A stretch of 64,000 nucleotides of DNA from Streptomyces dengpaensis (GCF_002946835.1 NZ_CP026652.1:7316001-7380000), one strand, 5' to 3'. Shown: positions 48,833 through 56,848, numbered from the stretch's first letter. Translations and numbers: made by a program. The notes: a model not told the origin generated them from the letters alone.

Positions 48833-49677
48833 GCCACCTTGTCTGCGAGCTCGCGGTACCGGTCGAGGAGATCGGTGTTGTTGAGGAACGGATGCTGCGG
48901 GAAAAACGACCAGTGACTGACCACGGCGTTGCCGATGAGGATGTTCGGCTGGCCGCTCACCGTCGGCCAGTGCACGGTGTGGAAATGCTCTTCCTCATCC
49001 GGCACCAGCACCCCGGGCTGAGGAAGCGAGGCGTAATCGCGGCCGGCTGAGGCGAAGCAGGACACGGAGAACTGCTCGCCGAGCTTGATGGGAAAGTCCT
49101 GGTACAGGAAGCAGTCCTCGACCGTGCCGGCCTCGACGTGCCCGATGAGCTTCTCGTGCATCTTCACGGCGAACGGGCCGTTCGCCCAGCCGACCGGATC
49201 CATGCAGTACGGGGAGACCTCGCCCCACTCGCGGGGGATGATGCCGCACTGCTGGAGGTACCAGGACACGAGCGCGTTGTTCCAGATGATCGGGAAGATG
49301 GCCTTCGACGGCTCCATCTCGATCTTCTTGCGGACGAGGTTCTCGATCGAGTCGTCGTGGACGTACACCACGTCGTCGTCAAACCTCACGAAGATCGTGT
49401 CAGGGTCGGTGGCATACCGGTAGAAGTAGCCGGTCGAGCGCTGCTTCGGGCCGGGATGCTTCATCGGGCGCTCGATGATGCGGATCCAGTCGTACTGCTC
49501 GGCCAGCTGGTATCCGTAGGCGCGGTCGCTGACCTGGCTGTCGTCGGTGTTCATGTACAGGATGTACTCGTCGACGATGCCGCGCTTCACGTCACGCTCG
49601 ATGTACTTGACCAGGATGCTGACGGTGGACTCACGGCCGAACGGAGTCCAGCAAGCCACCTTGTGACCGTCAATCAT
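48829..49677 (-). CDS. Glycosyltransferase-like protein (GT-A type)
   Basis: The ATG has AGAGGG 7 nt upstream. The 282-residue product reads MIDGHKVACWTPFGRESTVS, then GIVDEYILYMNTDDSQVSDR and FVRFDDDVVYVHDDSIENLV. The acidic DDD in that strand is a DxD-like site for nucleotide sugar and metal. The C-terminal VSHWSFFPQHPFLNN may take part in acceptor binding. It is coupled to the next upstream glycosyltransferase. The sugar and target are unknown. Confidence 0.7.
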   Translation of the reverse strand: MIDGHKVACWTPFGRESTVSILVKYIERDVKRGIVDEYILYMNTDDSQVSDRAYGYQLAEQYDWIRIIERPMKHPGPKQRSTGYFYRYATDPDTIFVRFDDDVVYVHDDSIENLVRKKIEMEPSKAIFPIIWNNALVSWYLQQCGIIPREWGEVSPYCMDPVGWANGPFAVKMHEKLIGHVEAGTVEDCFLYQDFPIKLGEQFSVSCFASAGRDYASLPQPGVLVPDEEEHFHTVHWPTVSGQPNILIGNAVVSHWSFFPQHPFLNNTDLLDRYRELADKVA

Positions 49678-50696
49678 GCTGCTGCCCTCTCTGCTGCGGG
49701 CGCAGAGAGCGCCGCTTCCCACTGCACGTTGATGGCCTGCAGGATCGACCCGGAGGCCTCGGCGCGAGCGGCCATGCCCATCTGTTGCCGCAGCCCGGGA
49801 TCGTCGACGAGCTGCTTCAAGTAGCGCCCCCACTCGTGCTCGTGGCGCACGAGGAAGCCGTTCTCGCCGTGCCGGATCACTGCCCGGTACGGCTCGATGT
49901 CCGACGCGATCAGCGGAATGCCGAGCATCGACGACTCGAGGAACTTCGTCGCGAACTTCGCCCGGTTGAACGGGATGTCCCTGTACGGCGCCACCCAGAC
50001 GTCGAACGCCGCCACGGCCTGCAGGTAGTGGCCGAAGTTCTCCACCCAGCCGAGTGCACCCAGCCGCTCACCCTTCAACCCGCACGCGACCGCCGTCCGC
50101 GGGTCGATACCGACAAGGCGCACCACCACCCCGCCCGGCCGCCGATACTCCGCGATCCGGTTCAAGGCGCGCACCGCTTCGGGGAGTTCGTGCACCGTGG
50201 ACGACGTGCCGGCCCAGCCGACGGACAGGATCTCCGGGTTGTAGTCGCGGACCGCGCCCAGGTATTGGGCGGGCAGCCCGTTGGGGACGACCCGCACGTC
50301 GTGGTGGTAGTCGCGCAGCACTTCGGCGAGCGGCTCCGAGCAGCAGGTGACCGTGTCGGAGATGGCGATGTTGTCGACCAGCCCCTGACGCAGCCGCGGG
50401 TCAGACCACAGCTGATAGGCCGCAGCGTTGGACGGATCGAGGTGGAAGTAGTCGTCGTCGAGATCCATCACCAGGCGGATGCCAGCCTCGCGCATCTCCC
50501 GCCACGTCCGCGACGGGCCCGGCTTCGCCACCCGACAGCCCACCACCACGTCGAAACCCGGCTCCCGCCAGTCCTCGGGGAGACGCGGTCCGGCGGACGG
50601 CTTGTGGCCGATCCAGTCGAGGGACATGGCGGGGAGAACGCCGCGGTACAAACCCGAACCTGAGCCGTCCGCCGTCCAGAAGTGGATACGCGCCAC
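49674..50696 (-). CDS. Glycosyltransferase (GT-B, family 4-like)
   Basis: The 340-residue product begins GTG, ARIHFWTADGSGSGLYRGVL. The C-terminal half has the GT4-type signature FLESSMLGIPLIASDIEPYR followed by HGENGFLVRHEHEW (near residues 265-300), with the first Glu of an E-x7-E motif. The middle VVPNGLPAQYLG is the hinge region. It would transfer a sugar from a nucleotide donor to a cell-wall or virion acceptor. It lies between the other glycosyltransferase and the epimerase gene. Confidence 0.8.
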   Translation of the reverse strand: MARIHFWTADGSGSGLYRGVLPAMSLDWIGHKPSAGPRLPEDWREPGFDVVVGCRVAKPGPSRTWREMREAGIRLVMDLDDDYFHLDPSNAAAYQLWSDPRLRQGLVDNIAISDTVTCCSEPLAEVLRDYHHDVRVVPNGLPAQYLGAVRDYNPEILSVGWAGTSSTVHELPEAVRALNRIAEYRRPGGVVVRLVGIDPRTAVACGLKGERLGALGWVENFGHYLQAVAAFDVWVAPYRDIPFNRAKFATKFLESSMLGIPLIASDIEPYRAVIRHGENGFLVRHEHEWGRYLKQLVDDPGLRQQMGMAARAEASGSILQAINVQWEAALSAPAAERAAA

Positions 50697-50697
50697 G

Positions 50698-51645
50698 TCA
50701 GGCCGCCAGATACCCGGGGAGCCAAGACTCCGCGTAGTAGCGGACGGTGTGGTGGATGCCCTCGTCGAGGGGCACGAAGTCCTTGGCGGTCATGCCGATC
50801 TGCTGCAGCGTCGACGTGTCGGAGGAGACGACCGCGTTGGGGACTTCACCCGGGCGCATCGGCAGGTGCTTGATGGCGACGGGCTCACGGCCGGTATAAC
50901 GGGTGGCCTCCTCGGCGACCAAGCGCGCGATGTCGTTGACGGTGACGGAGTCGAGCGGGCCGCACTCGACGGGCTTCTCAGTGGGGCCGTGGACGGCGGT
51001 GTGCTCGAGGGCCTGAGCGAAGGTGCGGGCGACGTCGGCGATGTACGCGCAGTCGCTGATCTGGGTGCCGTCGCCGTACACCTCGAGGGGTGCGCCGGTG
51101 AGGGCGCGGCACGTGAAGGCGGGGAGGATCTTCCGCACCTTGCCGGTGCCGTAGGGGGCGGCAACGGACTGGCCGGGGCCGTAGGCGTTGACCGGGCGGA
51201 CGATGGTGATGCGGCCGTCGCGGTAGGCGTTGAACATGCGCGCGTAGTCCTCGGCTGCGGTCTTGCTGATCGTGTACGAGCCGGTGCCGAGGTCTCTCAT
51301 AAACGCGTTCCCGACACCCGCGTAGACGACTGGGAGCCCGTACTGGTTGGCAGCCTCGAAGACGTTGAGGCTGCCCCGGATGTTCGTCTCCGCCGACGGC
51401 CGCGGGTTCCCGATGGTTTCCTGCGTGCCGAGCACGGCAGCGAGATGGATGATGCCCTCGACGTGGGCGGCGAGTTCGACGACGGCTGTCTCGTCGCGGA
51501 TGTCGCCGAGGAAGAACTCCTCACGAGTGGCCATCTCGGTGTGTGGGTTGCGGTCGAAGACGACGACCTGGTGCCCGCGTCGCAGCAGCTCGGTGCGGAT
51601 CCATGAGCCGATGAAGCCCTGCCCGCCAGTGACGCCGATCTTCAT
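50698..51645 (-). CDS. NAD-dependent sugar epimerase/dehydratase
   Basis: The 315-residue product starts MKIGVTGGQGFIGSWIRTEL with the Rossmann GxxGxxG of extended short-chain dehydrogenases. The catalytic YTISK (YxxxK) is near residue 140 and IVRPVNAYGPGQ near 163. It probably makes or converts the nucleotide sugar used by the two glycosyltransferases encoded behind it. The exact substrate cannot be named. The gene overlaps the one before by ATGA. Confidence 0.85.
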   Translation of the reverse strand: MKIGVTGGQGFIGSWIRTELLRRGHQVVVFDRNPHTEMATREEFFLGDIRDETAVVELAAHVEGIIHLAAVLGTQETIGNPRPSAETNIRGSLNVFEAANQYGLPVVYAGVGNAFMRDLGTGSYTISKTAAEDYARMFNAYRDGRITIVRPVNAYGPGQSVAAPYGTGKVRKILPAFTCRALTGAPLEVYGDGTQISDCAYIADVARTFAQALEHTAVHGPTEKPVECGPLDSVTVNDIARLVAEEATRYTGREPVAIKHLPMRPGEVPNAVVSSDTSTLQQIGMTAKDFVPLDEGIHHTVRYYAESWLPGYLAA

Positions 51646-51950
51646 GCCTGCTCCTTGACGAGGGTGGGGATTGGTGAGGCCGCTTGTGCGGCGCGGGTGA
51701 CGGCGTCCCAGAACTCGCGGGCGGCTTCATCGGGCTGGTAGTTGGGGCCGGTGACGATGCTGCCGTCGGGGCGGATGCCGAGGGTGAGGATGCCGTCGTC
51801 CTCGTACAGGGCGATCGCCAACTCGGGCGACGTGGCAGGCCTTGGCCCGGAGGCGTGGGGGCAGACCTTGCAGTGGTCGCATTGCGGTGCGTTGTCGGGG
51901 CAGTCGCAGCGGGGGCAGCGGCGCCCGGTGTCGTCGTTCGGCTGGCTCAT
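51642..51950 (-). CDS. Zinc-finger protein of the glycan cassette (102 aa)
   Basis: MSQPNDDTGRRCPRCDCPDN continues with APQCDHCKVCPHASGPRP, with six or seven Cys, a double zinc knuckle. The rest, ELAIALYEDDGILTLGIRPD, is an acidic strand-rich domain. The start has GGAGCAGCCG directly upstream. Regulatory or structural role unknown. Confidence 0.55.
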   Translation of the reverse strand: MSQPNDDTGRRCPRCDCPDNAPQCDHCKVCPHASGPRPATSPELAIALYEDDGILTLGIRPDGSIVTGPNYQPDEAAREFWDAVTRAAQAASPIPTLVKEQA

Positions 51951-52054
51951 CGGCTGCTCCAGGCGACGGTTGCGTACTCGATGCGTGTCTCGACGGGCTG
52001 TGCGAGGGCGAGGTAGGCGAACAGGAACGCCGGCGCGGCGCAGACGGCGTTCAT
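51947..52054 (-). CDS. Small hydrophobic protein (35 aa)
   Basis: MNAVCAAPAFLFAYLALAQP is followed by VETRIEYATVAWSSR. A short hydrophobic helix suggests a membrane peptide or a cleaved signal. It is bounded by ATGA overlaps on both sides, good evidence for translation despite its size. Confidence 0.45.
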   Translation of the reverse strand: MNAVCAAPAFLFAYLALAQPVETRIEYATVAWSSR

Positions 52055-52506
52055 GAGCCGTCCCCGTCCCGCGCGAGCTCAACGCCTGCGCAGGCCATGT
52101 TCGCGAGGCCCGTCTCGCCCCGCCACCACGGCGCTTTGGGCGTCCAACTCCGCCGCAGGTTCACCACGTGGCCCTTCGCGGAGCGCCCTCCGCACACCTC
52201 GCAGCGGGTCAACAGGCGCCGACGCAGCTGCTGAAGGGGGTGCACCTGGAGCCGCCAGTGGTGGACGTGGAACCGCCACGCGTTCCCTGGATGGGTGGGG
52301 CAGGTCTTGTCGTCGAACCCGGACGGATCGCGGTGCCACACGGTGATGAGGCTCGGCCACCGGATCGCGCGGCCTGCGAGCACCGTGTCGCGGTGGCGGC
52401 GGAGTTGCCAGCGGACGCCACTCCGGGCGGCCTGGCGTGTGCCGTAGGCATCGACGCGCGGCCACGGGCGCGGAACCTCGAAGGCGACTGTGAGCGGATC
52501 CTGCAT
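52051..52506 (-). CDS. Zinc-knuckle protein, first gene of the inverted cassette (151 aa)
   Basis: The start is set by AGGAGCACGCCC upstream. The product starts MQDPLTVAFEVPRPWPRVDA and has basic stretches, then LLTRCEVCGGRSAKGHVVNL and a late NMACAGVELARDGD. Similar proteins with a CxxCGxR knuckle are frequent in Streptomyces phages. The gene is divergent from the endolysin. Confidence 0.5.
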   Translation of the reverse strand: MQDPLTVAFEVPRPWPRVDAYGTRQAARSGVRWQLRRHRDTVLAGRAIRWPSLITVWHRDPSGFDDKTCPTHPGNAWRFHVHHWRLQVHPLQQLRRRLLTRCEVCGGRSAKGHVVNLRRSWTPKAPWWRGETGLANMACAGVELARDGDGS

Positions 52507-52631
52507 GGGCGTGCTCCTGTGCGGGTCAGGTGTGCGGGTGGGGCGCGGGTTTTGGTGTGGCAGGGGTGCAGACCCGCACGGCCACACCCCTGCCACGGAT
52601 CCTCTGAGCCAGGACCTACCGCAACGATACC

Positions 52632-52680
52632 TGTGATTCGTAGGTGAATGGCGAGGTTCAAGCTACGATTCCAAGGTATC
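52632..52680 (+). promoter_or_regulatory. Late-module motif, copies 4 and 5
   Basis: TGTGATTCGTAGGTGAA (52632-52648) and TACGATTCCAAGGTATC (52664-52680) are 32 bp apart, three helical turns, in the 195-bp gap between the leftward cassette and the endolysin. The second copy is a full match to the consensus and lies 22 nt before the endolysin start. Confidence 0.55.
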
Positions 52681-52701
52681 GGTCGTATCGAGGAGACCCG
52701 C

Positions 52702-53628
52702 ATGGCCGCACCACTGAGCCCCGACAGACTGCTGGCCGTCCTGCACACCGAGGGCGTCAACGCCCGCGAGTACAAGAACTGGCGCACACACAACCGTGAC
52801 GACGAGACCGGCCGCCCGTTCGGCCCCGTCAACGGCATCGTCATCCACCACACGGCAGGCACGAACTCGCTGGCTCTCTGCTACAACGGCACCCCTGATC
52901 TGCCGGGACCCCTGTGCCACACCCACCTGGACAAGACAGGCGTGGCGACGATGCTCAGCGCTGGCCGCGCCAACCACGCCGGATCGTTCGCGCAGAACGC
53001 CCACGACGCCGTGGTCGCCGAGTCGTCAACGCATCCGCGTCCGGACGCTGCGGAGCCCGTGGATGCGAACGACAAGTACTACGGCATTGAGATCGAGAAC
53101 CTCGGCAACGGCAATGATCCGTATCCGGCGGCACAGTACGACGCTGCGGTGCGGTGGGCGGCGGGGATCTGCCGGGCGCATGGCTGGTCCGCGGACTCGG
53201 TGATCGGCCACAAGGAGGGGACGCGCCGCAAGATCGACCCCTCGTTCGACATGCACCAGTTCCGCACCGACGTCGCCGCGCGCCTCGCCCACACCGCGGA
53301 CTGGAACCCTGACGAGGAGGACGACATGCCCACCGCCAACGAGGTCGCCAAGGCTGTCCTGACGTATGACGGCGTAATCGCCGTCCCCGGCGCCCCCGCC
53401 ACCAACCCCACCTGGACGCTGTCGAGTTCCGTCACCGAGATCCTCAAGCGGCAGGACAAGGCCAACGCCACGCTCGCCGCGCAGAAGGCGACCATTGACG
53501 AACTCGTGAAGGCGGTCGCCACGCTCGCCGCAGGCATCGGCAACCTCGACCCCGCCGCGATCGTCCGCGAACTCACCGCCGCCATCGAAGCCATCGACAT
53601 CCACCTCGACGTGCCGGACGCTTCGTGA
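52702..53628 (+). CDS. Endolysin: N-acetylmuramoyl-L-alanine amidase
   Basis: The 308-residue product carries an amidase_2 fold: GIVIHHTAGTNS (first zinc His), SAGRANHAGSFAQN (second His), GIEIENLGNGNDPYPAAQYD, and VIGHKEGTRRKIDPSFDM with the last ligands (residues 50-200). The C-terminal 100 residues are a helical region (ANEVAKAVLTYDG, EILKRQDKANATLAAQKATI) that replaces a classical cell-wall binding domain. It cuts the amide bond between MurNAc and the peptide. GAGGAGACCCGC precedes the ATG. Confidence 0.88.
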   Translation: MAAPLSPDRLLAVLHTEGVNAREYKNWRTHNRDDETGRPFGPVNGIVIHHTAGTNSLALCYNGTPDLPGPLCHTHLDKTGVATMLSAGRANHAGSFAQNAHDAVVAESSTHPRPDAAEPVDANDKYYGIEIENLGNGNDPYPAAQYDAAVRWAAGICRAHGWSADSVIGHKEGTRRKIDPSFDMHQFRTDVAARLAHTADWNPDEEDDMPTANEVAKAVLTYDGVIAVPGAPATNPTWTLSSSVTEILKRQDKANATLAAQKATIDELVKAVATLAAGIGNLDPAAIVRELTAAIEAIDIHLDVPDAS

Positions 53629-53638
53629 CCGCGATCGA

Positions 53639-54175
53639 CTACGACCCGTACCGGGCGATCACCTCATGAGCCCAGGCCAACATGTCCTCGACGCGCTGAC
53701 CGTTGGGCTGGAACTTTACCCACAACTCCAGGTTCTCCAGCCGGTTGTCCTGCTTGTCGCCGTTCTTGTGGTGCACGTTCTCATCTGGGCGAAGGAGCCG
53801 ACCCAAGTGGCGTTCCATAACGAGGCGGTGCTCCAGAACCCAGAGGTTGTCGCCGACGGCATCGGGACGCCGCACCCGTATGTAGCCAGCCTTGGTGACG
53901 TATCGGCCCTCCATCGAACGTCGGCCTCGTTTGACGCCGGGGCTACCGCGCCCCGGCCCGGCCAGCGGGTCTCCGTACCGCCGTTGGCGGTTGGCATGGC
54001 CGCTGCACAGGTCAGCCGTGTGGGCCTTGAGTTCGCAGCCGTCCACTCGACAGGCGGGACGTTCGGGCCTGTGAAGCCACCAGTACTGGTAGCAGCGGCG
54101 GCACAGCCTGCGCGCCTTGTACTGGATCGGCCGTTCGCAGCCCTCAGTCGAGCAGGCGCCCTCTGGTTCAAGCAT
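53639..54175 (-). CDS. HNH endonuclease, probably mobile
   Basis: The 178-residue product has an N-terminal Cys-rich part (CSTEGCERPIQYKARRLCRR, CRVDGCELKAHTADLCSGHA) and an HNH_3 core: VLEHRLVMERHLGRLLRPDE, then VHHKNGDKQDNRLENLELW (residues 110-155). It lies antisense between endolysin and exoribonuclease genes, 11 nt behind the first and 18 nt from the second. This looks like insertion of a free-standing homing endonuclease. Confidence 0.85.
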   Translation of the reverse strand: MLEPEGACSTEGCERPIQYKARRLCRRCYQYWWLHRPERPACRVDGCELKAHTADLCSGHANRQRRYGDPLAGPGRGSPGVKRGRRSMEGRYVTKAGYIRVRRPDAVGDNLWVLEHRLVMERHLGRLLRPDENVHHKNGDKQDNRLENLELWVKFQPNGQRVEDMLAWAHEVIARYGS

Positions 54176-54192
54176 GAAAGGATTCTACCGTC

Positions 54193-54738
54193 TTGAACCT
54201 GTACTACGACTTGGAGTTCCTGGAGAACGGCCGCACCATCGAGCTGATCTCCATCGGCATGGTGTGCGACGACGGCCGCGAGTACTACGCGGTGAACCGG
54301 GACATGCCCGTGCGGCGGATCCGGAAGCACAAGTGGCTGATGGAGAACGTGGTGCCTGGGCTTCCGAAGGGCCACGGAGACCAGCGGATCCACATGCCGA
54401 AGCGCTGGCTCTTCCACTACGCCGACCACAGGGTGAAGCCCCGAAAGGTCATCGCGGATGAGGTCATGAACTTCATCCGAGCGGCTGGGTCGGACGTCGA
54501 GTTGTGGGCCAACTACGGGGCCTACGACCACGTCTGCCTCGCCCAACTCTGGGGCCGCATGATCGACCTCCCCGAAGGTGTCCCCATGTTCACCCGGGAC
54601 ATCCAGCAGGAACGCGCCCGCCTCGGCCTCGCATGGAACGACCTTCCCCAGCAAGAAACGGGCGAGCACAACGCGCTCGCCGATGCCAGACACAACCAGA
54701 CCGTCCGGCGCTGGCTCGCCGAACGCACACAGAAGTGA
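54193..54738 (+). CDS. DEDD-family 3'-5' exoribonuclease-like protein
   Basis: The 181-residue protein starts at TTG and has the exonuclease motifs: YYDLEFLENG (motif I, D-x-E), WANYGAYDHVCLAQLWG (motif II Asp) and EHNALADARHN (motif III, H-x4-D). This build matches the Rv2179c-like actinobacterial family of single-domain exoribonucleases. It lies in the lysis region and may process or degrade RNA late in infection. GAAAGGA precedes the start by 10 nt. The start is only 17 nt from the divergent HNH start. Confidence 0.78.
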   Translation: MNLYYDLEFLENGRTIELISIGMVCDDGREYYAVNRDMPVRRIRKHKWLMENVVPGLPKGHGDQRIHMPKRWLFHYADHRVKPRKVIADEVMNFIRAAGSDVELWANYGAYDHVCLAQLWGRMIDLPEGVPMFTRDIQQERARLGLAWNDLPQQETGEHNALADARHNQTVRRWLAERTQK

Positions 54739-54746
54739 GACCCGCC

Positions 54747-54998
54747 ATGAGCACTCCCACGACCGTCATCAAGACCGCCCAGACCTACGCCAAGGACCTC
54801 GCTGAGCGTGTCATCTGGACGTTCCTCGGCGCATCCGGCGCGGTGGCCCTCGCGGGCGGCCCAGCCGACATGCTGCACGTGTCGTTCTGGCAGGGCGTCG
54901 GCACCGCCGGTCTCGCCGCAACGGTGTCCCTGGTGAAGGGAATCGCTGCTCGCGCCTTCGGCGAGAAGAACTCCGCGTCGACCGCCTCGGGCGTCTGA
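54747..54998 (+). CDS. Holin (r1t-like)
   Basis: The 83-residue product has an amphipathic start, a hydrophobic segment FLGASGAVALAGGPADML and a second GVGTAGLAATVSLVKGIAAR, then a short polar end. This pattern is that of r1t-type holins from actinophages. It permits the endolysin to reach the wall. It directly follows the exoribonuclease gene. Confidence 0.75.
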   Translation: MSTPTTVIKTAQTYAKDLAERVIWTFLGASGAVALAGGPADMLHVSFWQGVGTAGLAATVSLVKGIAARAFGEKNSASTASGV

Positions 54999-55029
54999 GA
55001 CTGCCCACCTTGCGCGACCGGGAGGGCGC

Positions 55030-55296
55030 ATGGATGCCGCCACGGTCACGGCCCTAGGGGTGCTCGGTAGCGCCCTGATGGCCGGGCTGGCAGCCATGTA
55101 CGGCTCTCGGATCGCCGGGCGGACTCAGCGGGAGGGCGGAATCATCGGCGGATACAACAGCCTCACGGACCAGCTCCAGGAGGAACGCAAGGAGTTGCGT
55201 GCCGACTTGGCCGCGCTGCGCCTGGAGCTGGCCACAGAGAAGGCGGAGACGGCCCGCCTCAGGCTGATGGTGCAATCCCTCGGGGGCACGCCGTGA
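55030..55296 (+). CDS. Membrane protein with coiled coil, second holin-like gene
   Basis: The N-terminal helix VTALGVLGSALMAGLAAMYG is hydrophobic; the remaining 60 residues form a coiled coil (LQEERKELRADLAALRLELA). Holin-associated or anti-holin proteins of actinophages have this form. The GTG of the next gene overlaps its stop. Confidence 0.6.
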   Translation: MDAATVTALGVLGSALMAGLAAMYGSRIAGRTQREGGIIGGYNSLTDQLQEERKELRADLAALRLELATEKAETARLRLMVQSLGGTP

Positions 55297-56003
55297 CCCG
55301 GGCCGAGCGGGCATTCGTCCGCCGCCGCCACCTCATGTGGATCGCCTGCGCACTACTCGCCCTGACCGGGTTCGGGATCCTCATCTGGCAGCGCATCGAC
55401 GCCGGCGACCGCCGCGCCGACGAGCTCACCAAGGAAGCCGACCTCCGTGGCACCGCCGTGTCCACGCTCGCCGGCGATGTGCGGGCGCTGCGTGAACAGG
55501 TGAAAGCCAAGGGCGGAACACCCGTCGCCCCGGACCCGACGAAGGCTGTGGAGAACCTGCCCGACCGGGCGGAGGTTCCGGTGCCAATCCCCGGACCTCC
55601 GGGCCCCAAAGGAGACCCGGGTGAACCGGGGAAGCCTGCGCCGACCATCACTCCCAGCCCAGGGGCACCAGGATCCAGCGGCGAAAACGGGGAGGATGGG
55701 GAGGATGGCACCGACTCGACCGTGCCAGGGCCATCAGGGCCGCCCGGTCCTCCCGGCACCGACTCGACCGTGCCAGGACCCGCAGGACCTCAAGGAGAGA
55801 AGGGCGATTCGGGGAGTCCTGGATCGCCCCCCATTGGGTGGACGTTCACGTACAGGGGCGTTGAGTACACCTGCTCGCCCGTCTCTGACTTCAACGAGTC
55901 CAACCCGCGCTATGCCTGTGAGTCGAATGAGCAGGACCCTGCGCCAAATCTTCCCCTGAGCTACCGAGATTCGGCTTTGGAGCCCAGTAGGCGTCGTTGG
56001 TAG
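55293..56003 (+). CDS. Collagen-like membrane-anchored protein
   Basis: The 236-residue protein has an N-terminal membrane helix (HLMWIACALLALTGFGILIW), a coiled coil (LAGDVRALREQVKAKG) and about 70 residues of Gly-X-Y repeats. The repeats include GPPGPKGDPGEPGKP and GPSGPPGPPGTD, with a duplicated TDSTVPGP block. The C-terminal FTYRGVEYTCSPVSDFNES is a small globular end with two Cys. Trimeric collagen stalks are known from phage fibres, but this one is anchored and lies in the lysis cassette. It may be a spanin-like or host-surface protein. Confidence 0.75.
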   Translation: MTRAERAFVRRRHLMWIACALLALTGFGILIWQRIDAGDRRADELTKEADLRGTAVSTLAGDVRALREQVKAKGGTPVAPDPTKAVENLPDRAEVPVPIPGPPGPKGDPGEPGKPAPTITPSPGAPGSSGENGEDGEDGTDSTVPGPSGPPGPPGTDSTVPGPAGPQGEKGDSGSPGSPPIGWTFTYRGVEYTCSPVSDFNESNPRYACESNEQDPAPNLPLSYRDSALEPSRRRW

Positions 56004-56456
56004 CTATACCTTCAGCTTGTCCTCGGTCCGCCATTTCTGTCGAAGCCGCCTGTTCTTCGCGGCTTCGCAGATGCTGCAATAGCGCTGACTCCCAGGGCCT
56101 CCCGATTTCGGGTAGACGCGGTCGAAGGGATGACCCCTCTTGCAGTGCGTCTTGCGGGCGTTAATCGCGGAGACGGTGGCGGAGTCCTTGAGGGTGTTCT
56201 CCCTGACGGTGACCACCTGTAGGTGCTGAGCGTTGACGCAGGCCCGGCTGCGGCAGACGTGGTTGATGACCATGCCGTCGGGGATCTCCCCGTGCATGTC
56301 GTACCAGGCGACGCGATGGGCCCGCCGAGTCTTGCGGCGAAGGTAGAAAAACCCGTAGCCGTCTTTGTCGAGGCGGCCAGTCCATATGAGGCAGTCACTG
56401 TCGCGCCGCGTGCGCGACAGGAATCGTCCCCTTTCGGGAGTCGTGAGGTTTCCCAT
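56004..56456 (-). CDS. HNH endonuclease, probably mobile
   Basis: The 150-residue product has CLIWTGRLDKDGYGFFYLRR, then RAHRVAWYDMHGEIPDGMVI and NHVCRSRACVNAQHLQVV (HNH_3 core). The C-terminal THCKRGHPFDRVY and YCSICEAAKNRRLRQKW form a second Cys/His region. This is the usual architecture of free-standing HNH homing enzymes. It lies antisense, directly abutting the end of the collagen-like gene. Confidence 0.85.
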   Translation of the reverse strand: MGNLTTPERGRFLSRTRRDSDCLIWTGRLDKDGYGFFYLRRKTRRAHRVAWYDMHGEIPDGMVINHVCRSRACVNAQHLQVVTVRENTLKDSATVSAINARKTHCKRGHPFDRVYPKSGGPGSQRYCSICEAAKNRRLRQKWRTEDKLKV

Positions 56457-56558
56457 GCTTCATTTATCTGGCCCGCACGGCACTAAAGGCCCGTCAGGTA
56501 ATCAACTCGCCTTATTGATCTGTGACTTGCGTAACGCATTCATGGAATAGGAAGCAGA

Positions 56559-56726
56559 ATGCCTGAGCCGATCCCGCGCGCCCGGCGCCGAGACGACACC
56601 GCAGCCGACATGACGAGCCTCGTCCAACTCGGCCGCGCCGACCCGCAATCCGTCCCCGCGCCGAGCATCAGCCCGTTCCTCGAACCCGACCTGCCGCCAC
56701 CGCCCGCCGAAGGCGAACCCGCGTAA
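56559..56726 (+). CDS. Hypothetical Pro-rich protein (55 aa)
   Basis: MPEPIPRARRRDDTAADMTS continues with LVQLGRADPQSVPAPSISPF and ends in Pro/Glu repeats. TAGGAAGCAGA precedes the ATG and a strong terminator follows, which supports a real transcription unit. No function visible. Confidence 0.45.
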   Translation: MPEPIPRARRRDDTAADMTSLVQLGRADPQSVPAPSISPFLEPDLPPPPAEGEPA

Positions 56727-56729
56727 CGA

Positions 56730-56766
56730 CGCCCCGCTCCTGCTTTGGCAGGCGGCGGGGCGTTTC
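56730..56766 (+). terminator. Terminator before the Y RNA genes
   Basis: CGCCCCGC and GCGGGGCG (8 bp) enclose an inner CCTGC/GCAGG stem, followed by TTTC. It separates the late genes from the Y RNA/Ro60 unit. Confidence 0.6.
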
Positions 56767-56798
56767 GTCATGCCTGGGGCGCCTGATGTTGAACTTGC

Positions 56799-56829
56799 TG
56801 GACAAGCAACACGGTTTGCCGGTTACAGT
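56799..56829 (+). promoter_or_regulatory. Candidate promoter of the Y RNA unit
   Basis: TGGACA and TACAGT are 19 nt apart and would start transcription close to 56836, just ahead of the first Y RNA. The spacing is a little long and the boxes are imperfect. Confidence 0.3.
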
Positions 56830-56848
56830 GGGTCCACAACTTCATGCA

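Noticed and set aside
55570..55820. CRISPR or other DNA repeat array
   Set aside because: The repeats are codon-level Gly-X-Y repeats of a collagen-like protein; there are no equal spacers.
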